IMG/VR virus record: IMGVR_UViG_3300020411_004289
Coordinates: 42,088 to 106,087 of that record
Length of the DNA stretch: 64,000 bases
Strand: one strand, 5' to 3'
Origin: a virus
Made by a program: the position numbers and the translations under genes. Of this stretch, positions 62,211 through 64,000 are shown piece after piece (position 1 is the first letter of the stretch; every line of letters starts with the position of its first letter). The notes under the pieces were generated by a model. It was not told where the DNA came from. It saw nothing but the letters and a program-made list of their open reading frames with translations, and ran no database searches.

Positions 62211-64000
62211 TGCCATCGTTTGATCTCCCAAGCCCATCAGATATCTTGAGCGGTGACGCCGAAGCCCCGGGCGCAGCCCCGGATGCTACTGCAACTAACG
62301 AGCAGCTTTTCGGCGGAGGAGTCGCCTTTGAGAAACCTGTTGTTATCTCTTCTCGAATCGATCCGATGCCGAAAAGATTGGGAGACTATCTTGTTGACAA
62401 CTCCGCAGTTCCGGAAGGAGCTGAGGCAAATGTCTTGGCACACGAGACATCTGCAGGAGCAGCAGCTTTCATTCCAGGTTATCCGACCTCAGAGCCGAAC
62501 ACTGACTTACCAAGAGACCCAACCGATCCTGTAAGACCCACAGATGGATTACATGACCTTTCTGCTGCATCACGAAGATCGTTAGCAAACTATGCTGCAG
62601 AAAATCAAAATGCTGTCAATCGGTACTCTCCAGACCCCAAAACTACACAAGAGACGGTAGGGCATCAAAGAGGGCATGCATTATCTAAAGTAACAGACGA
62701 TTCTGCATTTTCTCCAAGTCCAACTAAGCATTTTGATGATATAAGCGGGGGCACTGCAGCAAATGCTACCCTAGGGTCTTTCTTCGGTGCACCTAGACTT
62801 TCTCAAATAATCTCTAAGGATGGGACAGTCCCACCAGCACCAGCTGCAGGAGGGCCGTATGCAGGTGACGATGTCTTAAGGAAAGGCATACAACATTCTG
62901 ACAGTACTGGACAATTAGTCACTACTAATTTAACAGAAGCTATCAAAGGTGTGCTCGACGATTCAAATCGCTTTTCTCCTAACCCGGACTCCTCACCCTA
63001 TATAAAAAATGCCAATACAGAAAACGAGCTAGAAGCTTACAGTAAGGGACTCTGGTCAGTACAGACAGGCACCGGAATCTTAGGTCAGTACGATAAAGAT
63101 GCACCGAAAGTAACGATTGAAGATCTAAGGGCGATGGCTTTACAAACAATGATCTCAGCCGGCGGTCATGAAAACTTAGCAGATGCTAACATGTTAAATT
63201 TTGGTGCCATCGCCGACATGGCCGCGCTCATACCGAGCTTAACACAAATCGGTGCAGGAACAATCGCAACATCTGTTCTTCGAATTAAAAATTCACCGAC
63301 TGCTGAATTTGGAGGCAACACTTTAGCACAAGGCGGAGACGCTGCTTTCAGCGCCGCAGTGGATGCGCTAGGGTTGCCAGAAGACGCTCAACCTTCGTTA
63401 GGTGCTAGTCGTCTGTTTAATTCCATGGGTGCAGATGATATCATCATGGTGCAGTCTAAAGGTGAGCTTTTCGGTGTAGGCGCCGGCGGTCTAATTGAGG
63501 GCCTGTCAGCTCCTAGAAATGCATCTTCTTACGGTCAAATGAACTCTTTTATTGAGCCTTTTGATGGTGCTTTACCCATGGGGATGTTTCTAATATCTCT
63601 TTATGGCCTACTGGCAACTGCACTGATAGGCGGTATCATGGAAGGCGCGCTAGCTGCTGGCGAGGGCGCTGATGATCCTACTACGAGCAAGCAATCAGAG
63701 CATCAAAGAACAGCACAGGCCCCAGGAACTCTTTCTATGGGTAGAAGAGTTCCAAAAAGCTCAAGTCTTGCTCAAATGTTTTTAGAGCTATTTGGAATAT
63801 ATCGAACTGACGGCAATTGGGCTGCCTGTGTTATTAGAGGAACAATGGCCTTTTATGGGATTCAAGGGCCGATCAAAGATTTGACTCTAGAGAAGGCTAT
63901 CGGTGTAGCACTAAATCTTGCCCTAGCACCAGGATACTATGCATCTATAACAAAGCAAGTTTTGCGGGACGTCGAGCAGATCACAGAGGCTGCTGTAGGG
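62210..64000 (+). CDS. Large probable structural protein with membrane-like segment (partial, 3' truncated)
   Basis: The frame opens at ATG 62210 by TAATG overlap and stays open for 597 codons to the window edge. The N-terminal ~290 residues are Pro/Ser/Asp-rich and probably extended, including KRLGDYLVDNS near residue 50-60, a motif similar to the end of the 37309 product. The later part is more folded (ADMAALIPSLTQIGAGTIAT), with one strongly hydrophobic stretch at about 459-480 (MFLISLYGLLATALIGGIME) that could span or enter a membrane. Its place after the tape measure suggests a tail, hub or DNA-ejection protein. No lysozyme or peptidase motif seen in the visible part. The end lies outside the window. 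Confidence 0.7.
   Translation, partial: MPSFDLPSPSDILSGDAEAPGAAPDATATNEQLFGGGVAFEKPVVISSRIDPMPKRLGDYLVDNSAVPEGAEANVLAHETSAGAAAFIPGYPTSEPNTDLPRDPTDPVRPTDGLHDLSAASRRSLANYAAENQNAVNRYSPDPKTTQETVGHQRGHALSKVTDDSAFSPSPTKHFDDISGGTAANATLGSFFGAPRLSQIISKDGTVPPAPAAGGPYAGDDVLRKGIQHSDSTGQLVTTNLTEAIKGVLDDSNRFSPNPDSSPYIKNANTENELEAYSKGLWSVQTGTGILGQYDKDAPKVTIEDLRAMALQTMISAGGHENLADANMLNFGAIADMAALIPSLTQIGAGTIATSVLRIKNSPTAEFGGNTLAQGGDAAFSAAVDALGLPEDAQPSLGASRLFNSMGADDIIMVQSKGELFGVGAGGLIEGLSAPRNASSYGQMNSFIEPFDGALPMGMFLISLYGLLATALIGGIMEGALAAGEGADDPTTSKQSEHQRTAQAPGTLSMGRRVPKSSSLAQMFLELFGIYRTDGNWAACVIRGTMAFYGIQGPIKDLTLEKAIGVALNLALAPGYYASITKQVLRDVEQITEAAVG

Noticed and set aside
62253-62534. 93-codon + strand frame near the end
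   Set aside because: It lies within the long frame from 62210 that is open to the window edge and is coupled by TAATG; its product has no recognisable features.
1-64000. tRNA genes, CRISPR arrays, insertion sequences, attachment sites
   Set aside because: Read through the gene gaps on both strands; none is long enough for or shows a tRNA cloverleaf, regular DNA repeats, transposase or integrase, so none is reported.

Overview
The window reads as the structural and assembly region of a large contractile-tailed bacteriophage (myovirus) with T4-type virion proteins. I recognise a T4 gp17-like terminase, gp20-like portal, gp21-like prohead protease, gp22-like scaffold, gp23-like major capsid protein, a gp15-like tail completion protein, two gp18-like sheath proteins, a gp19-like tube protein, a gp26-like baseplate hub protein and a very long tape measure. 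All are far diverged from T4, and several are much larger than their T4 counterparts. This fits the distant 'far-T4' myoviruses found in aquatic environments. The host cannot be named from the sequence. The DNA is AT-rich, every supported gene is on the + strand, genes are packed with gaps of a few bases or TAATG stop/start overlaps, and I see no tRNA, IS element, CRISPR array or integrase.

Layout. 1-25811: baseplate, fibre and adhesin genes. These are very large proteins, several with LamG/concanavalin-like domains, FN3-like domains, a right-handed beta-helix protein, and two families that recur as paralogues. 25811-30706: a DNA-metabolism island with a RuvC-type resolvase, a DnaG-type primase, a single-chain Mre11-Rad50 (SbcD-SbcC, T4 gp47-gp46) fusion and a small zinc-ribbon protein. 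30722-42549: head module, with terminase, portal, protease, several small probable prohead or head proteins, scaffold and major capsid protein, closed by a strong Rho-independent terminator. 42777-43865: a three-gene accessory cassette with a PAS-domain protein, a coiled-coil/membrane protein and a histone H1-like basic protein. 43930-53876: neck, tail completion, two tandem sheaths and tube, closed by a second terminator. 54035-64000: hub protein, a small overlapping gene, the 2213-residue tape measure and two further genes, the last running off the window.

How it works together. The head genes build a scaffolded prohead that the gp21-like protease probably matures, and the terminase fills it through the portal. 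RuvC and the Mre11-Rad50 fusion would process and resolve the branched, recombination-generated DNA that must be cleared for packaging. Neck, completion, sheath and tube proteins form the contractile tail, measured by the tape-measure protein. The large LamG and beta-helix proteins probably form the baseplate periphery and host-recognition apparatus.

The most interesting points are the one-chain Mre11-Rad50 enzyme, an apparent gene-within-gene scaffold marked by an internal ribosome site and a change in codon usage, the PAS-domain cassette behind the capsid gene, and the tape measure with a block of many hydrophobic segments followed by degenerate repeats.
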